From assembly GCA_021323155.1 (NCBI GenBank), contig JAJTCI010000156.1, positions 1 to 8,008 of the forward strand: a stretch of DNA of 8,008 nt. Direction: 5' to 3'. Below are positions 6,032 through 8,008 of the stretch, one piece after another. The stretch comes from Chitinophagaceae bacterium. GTDB lineage: Bacteria; Bacteroidota; Bacteroidia; Chitinophagales; Chitinophagaceae. The stretch's first letter is position 1. Each line of letters opens with the position of its first letter. The position numbers were made by a program, and so were the translations under genes. Below the pieces are notes generated by a model. It had not been told where the DNA came from, made no database searches, and worked only from the letters and a program-made list of their open reading frames with translations.

Positions 6032-7675
6032 TTCACCTTCGCTTTCGCCGGGGTAGAGGAAAGGATATTTGAAATCCGTTGGCGGGTTGAAGGTTTCCTT
6101 GATCGTCCGGGCGCTGAGCCAGCGGTAGAGGTTAATCATGCTGCCGGCCTTATCATTAGTGCCACTGGCGCGCGCACCACCGAATGGCTGCTGCCCTACC
6201 ACCGCACCGGTGGGCTTGTCGTTGATGTAGAAATTGCCCGCCGCGTGGCGCAGCCGTTCTGTTGCCAGTTCCACCGCGGCCCTGTCCTGGGAGATCACCG
6301 CGCCGGTGAGCGCGTAAGGGGACGTGGTATCCACCAGTTCCAACGCTTTTTCGAAACCGTTGGCGGGGTAAACGTAGATGGTGAGTACCGGTCCAAAGAT
6401 CTCCTCGCACATGGAGGCGTATTTCGGGTTCTTCGCTTCGATCACCGTAGGTTGCACAAAGTAACCTTGTTTCTTATCGCATTTTCCACCGACCAATATT
6501 TCCGCTTTCGGGTCTTTCTTCGCCGCGTCGATGTAGCGTTTGATGTTTTCGAAACTCTTCTCGTCGATCACCGCGTTGACGAAATTGCCAAAGTCTTCCA
6601 CGGTACCCATCTTAAAACTCTTGATGCCGGCGACCAGTTTTTTCTTCACTTCCTCCGCTATGTTGGAAGGAATGTAAGCGCGGGAGGCAGCAGAACATTT
6701 TTGTCCCTGGTATTCGAATGCACCGCGCAATAAAGCCGTAGCCACCACATCGGGGTCGGCAGATTTGTGCGCGATCACGAAGTCCTTACCGCCCGTTTCA
6801 CCAACGATGCGTGGATAAGAGCGATACTTTCCAACGTTTTCCCCTATCGTCCTCCACATCTGGTTGAATACGCCGGTTGAACCCGTGAAGTGGACACCGG
6901 CGAATTCGCGGTGGTTCATGCAGACACGACCGATAGTGGGCCCGTCAACATAGATCAGGTTGATGACGCCATCCGGAAGGCCGGCCTCTCTCAATACGCG
7001 CATTATCATCTGCGCGGAATATACCTGTGTGTTGGCCGGCTTCCATACCACCACGTTGCCGCACATCGCCGCAGAGGTTGGCAGGTTGCCCGCGATAGCG
7101 GTGAAGTTGAACGGTGTTACCGCCAGGACAAATCCTTCAAGCGGACGCCATTCCATGCGGTTGTGCATGCCCGGTCCACTGACAGGTTGTTGTTTGTATA
7201 TCTCGCTTAAGAAATGAACGTTGAAGCGTAAGAAGTCAATGAGTTCGCAAGCCGAATCGATCTCGGCCTGGAAAGCGTTCTTACTCTGGCCAAGCATGGT
7301 AGCGCCGTTCATGTACATGCGGTACTTGCCTGCCATAAGGTCGGCCGCGCGCAGAAAGATATTGGCCCTGGTCTCCCAGTTCATGGCAGCCCAGCTCTCT
7401 TTGGCAGCCAACGCCGCGTCTATCGCCTGGGTGACGTGCTTCTCCTCGCCCGCGTGGAAATAGCCGAGGGTATGGCTGATCTCGTGCGGCGGATGGATGG
7501 CCACTTTTTTATTGGTGCGTACTTCCTTTCCCCCGATATACATCGGTATATCCGCTTCCTCTTTTTTCAATTCCTTCAAAGTCTTTTTCAACGCGGCTCT
7601 TTCGGCGGTACCCGGACCATAAGTGAGCACAGGCTCGTTGGCCGGCAAAGGATAAGAAAAGTAACCAAGGTTCAT
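6029..7675 (-). CDS. pruA: L-glutamate gamma-semialdehyde (1-pyrroline-5-carboxylate) dehydrogenase
   Basis: This aldehyde dehydrogenase oxidises L-glutamate gamma-semialdehyde, in equilibrium with 1-pyrroline-5-carboxylate, to glutamate with NAD+. It is the second step of proline breakdown (EC 1.2.1.88), in the cytoplasm. The 548 residues are full length for the stand-alone, ALDH4A1-like type. Features in order: MYIGGKEV (45-52), TPFNFTAIAGN with the oxyanion Asn190, nucleotide-binding FTGSTGVF (263-270), the general base Glu293 in VGETGGKD, catalytic Cys327 in YQGQKCSAASR, EEIFGPV (424-430), and NFYINDKPTGAVVGQQPFGG (481-500), followed by ASGTNDKAGS typical of P5C dehydrogenases. The 34-residue spacing of Glu and Cys equals that of human ALDH4A1 (Glu314/Cys348). 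The ATG at 7673-7675 fits the usual MN-x-G-[YF]-F-SYPLP start. No proline dehydrogenase gene is in the window. A dense repeat region lies upstream and no clear TAnnTTTG box was found; TAAATTGC near 7695-7702 is only a partial match. Confidence 0.97.
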   Translation of the reverse strand: MNLGYFSYPLPANEPVLTYGPGTAERAALKKTLKELKKEEADIPMYIGGKEVRTNKKVAIHPPHEISHTLGYFHAGEEKHVTQAIDAALAAKESWAAMNWETRANIFLRAADLMAGKYRMYMNGATMLGQSKNAFQAEIDSACELIDFLRFNVHFLSEIYKQQPVSGPGMHNRMEWRPLEGFVLAVTPFNFTAIAGNLPTSAAMCGNVVVWKPANTQVYSAQMIMRVLREAGLPDGVINLIYVDGPTIGRVCMNHREFAGVHFTGSTGVFNQMWRTIGENVGKYRSYPRIVGETGGKDFVIAHKSADPDVVATALLRGAFEYQGQKCSAASRAYIPSNIAEEVKKKLVAGIKSFKMGTVEDFGNFVNAVIDEKSFENIKRYIDAAKKDPKAEILVGGKCDKKQGYFVQPTVIEAKNPKYASMCEEIFGPVLTIYVYPANGFEKALELVDTTSPYALTGAVISQDRAAVELATERLRHAAGNFYINDKPTGAVVGQQPFGGARASGTNDKAGSMINLYRWLSARTIKETFNPPTDFKYPFLYPGESEGE

Positions 7676-7721
7676 ACGAATAGTTTAGAGTGCGCAATTT
7701 AATGCATTTATCAAGGCTCTT

Positions 7722-7862
7722 TTCCTGTTCGTGTAAGAAGATGTAAGAAGAGGGTGGAATTATTCCTGTTTATGTCACTTCATGTAAGAAGATGTTCGTT
7801 CGTGTAAGAAGATGCCAGTTTATGTCAGTTCATGTAAGAAGATGTAAGAAGATGCACGGTTT
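7722..7862. repeat. 10-bp periodic array with six TGTAAGAAGA units
   Basis: The stretch divides into decamers. TGTAAGAAGA occurs at 7732, 7742, 7783, 7803, 7833 and 7843. Between these are a second class resembling TGYCAGTTYR: TTCCTGTTTA (7763), TGTCACTTCA (7773), TGTTCGTTCG (7793), TGCCAGTTTA (7813) and TGTCAGTTCA (7823). Apart from one 1-bp slip near 7752, all units stay on a 10-bp register, close to one helical turn. The array lies 50-190 bp upstream of the pruA start, with 7676-7721 being AT-rich ordinary sequence. Its function is unknown; phased protein binding or a slippage-born satellite are both possible. Confidence 0.7.
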
Positions 7863-7880
7863 GGGGGGATGTGGATAAGT

Positions 7881-7933
7881 CGAGTAACATCGAGTCAAGT
7901 ACGGGGCAAGTATGAGGGAAGTATGAGGCAGGT
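7881..7933. repeat. short degenerate 10- and 11-bp repeats
   Basis: CGAGTAACAT and CGAGTCAAGT (7881, 7891) form a decamer pair. Three 11-mers follow: ACGGGGCAAGT (7901), ATGAGGGAAGT (7912) and ATGAGGCAGGT (7923). The last overlaps the start of the 15-bp array, so this stretch is a transition between the decamer and 15-mer arrays. No gene is present. Confidence 0.45.
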
Positions 7934-8008
7934 TACAGGGAGGCAGGTTACAGGGAGGTAGGTTACAGGGAGGTAGGTTACAGGGAGGCAGGAAGAGGCA
8001 GGTTGCAG
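7926..8008. repeat. 15-bp tandem array AGGYAGGTTACAGGG, running off the window
   Basis: Four head-to-tail copies occupy 7926-7940, 7941-7955, 7956-7970 and 7971-7985. They differ only at position 4 (C, C, T, T). A decayed stretch follows (AGGCAGGAAG, then AGGCAGGTTGCAG) to the window end. Each unit contains the heptamer AGGTTAC, linking it to the AGGTTRC arrays around the lipoprotein gene. The units contain no stop in some frames, but nothing around them looks like a gene. Confidence 0.75.

Noticed and set aside
7732..7854. Repeated TGTAAGAAGATG copies considered as a CRISPR array
   Set aside because: Units are 10-12 bp, some directly abutting, with spacers of 8-29 bp that are themselves related repeats. 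No cas gene is present, and true CRISPR repeats are longer with unrelated spacers.
7870..7878. TGTGGATAA, an exact DnaA-box match (TTATCCACA on the other strand), as a sign of a replication origin
   Set aside because: Only one box was found, with no cluster, no AT-rich unwinding element and no dnaA or other origin genes. A single 9-mer match is expected by chance.

Overview
The window looks like chromosomal DNA of a Bacteroidota bacterium, most likely a Chitinophagaceae (Chitinophaga-like) member. This rests on family-typical Smc and PruA protein sequences recalled from memory (no search was run), on Bacteroidota-type -7 promoter boxes (TAnnTTTG, seen twice as TACATTTG), and on the absence of clear Shine-Dalgarno sequences. 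No phage, insertion sequence, RNA gene or CRISPR array was recognised.

Layout, left to right. (1) 1-107, minus: the first 35 codons of a small DMT-family (DUF486-like) membrane protein, cut by the window edge. (2) 175-597, minus: a two-helix membrane protein resembling DUF3592 that seems to start at a CTG codon just behind a TACATTTG box. (3) 617-642: the terminator of smc. (4) 667-4051, minus: the chromosome-segregation ATPase Smc, broken in the hinge by a frame change that coincides with the apparent loss of about 45 residues. (5) 4052-4392: an untranslated region with the smc leader and a terminator for the next gene. (6) 4393-4638, minus: an unrecognised 81-residue protein containing a duplicated 18-residue motif. 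(7) 4817-5443, plus: a J-domain co-chaperone with a C-terminal membrane anchor, again apparently starting with CTG behind TACATTTG. (8) 5514-5936, minus: a 140-residue lipoprotein whose start codon lies in a perfect 8-bp inverted repeat. (9) 6029-7675, minus: pruA, intact 1-pyrroline-5-carboxylate dehydrogenase. (10) 7676-8008: no gene, but a dense mosaic of short-period repeats.

The genes do not form one pathway. They are mostly separate housekeeping units on the minus strand, with one gene (the J-domain protein) facing the other way: divergent from the 81-residue gene and convergent with the lipoprotein gene. The less ordinary content lies between and at the ends of genes. First, two genes share the arrangement TACATTTG-CNNC-CTG, which would give leaderless mRNAs beginning with CTG. 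Second, the gaps carry period-7, period-10, period-11 and period-15 arrays, several built on the same AGGTTRC heptamer. Third, a small protein of unknown function carries an internal duplication. The Smc lesion may be a real mutation or an assembly error; the sequence alone cannot decide.
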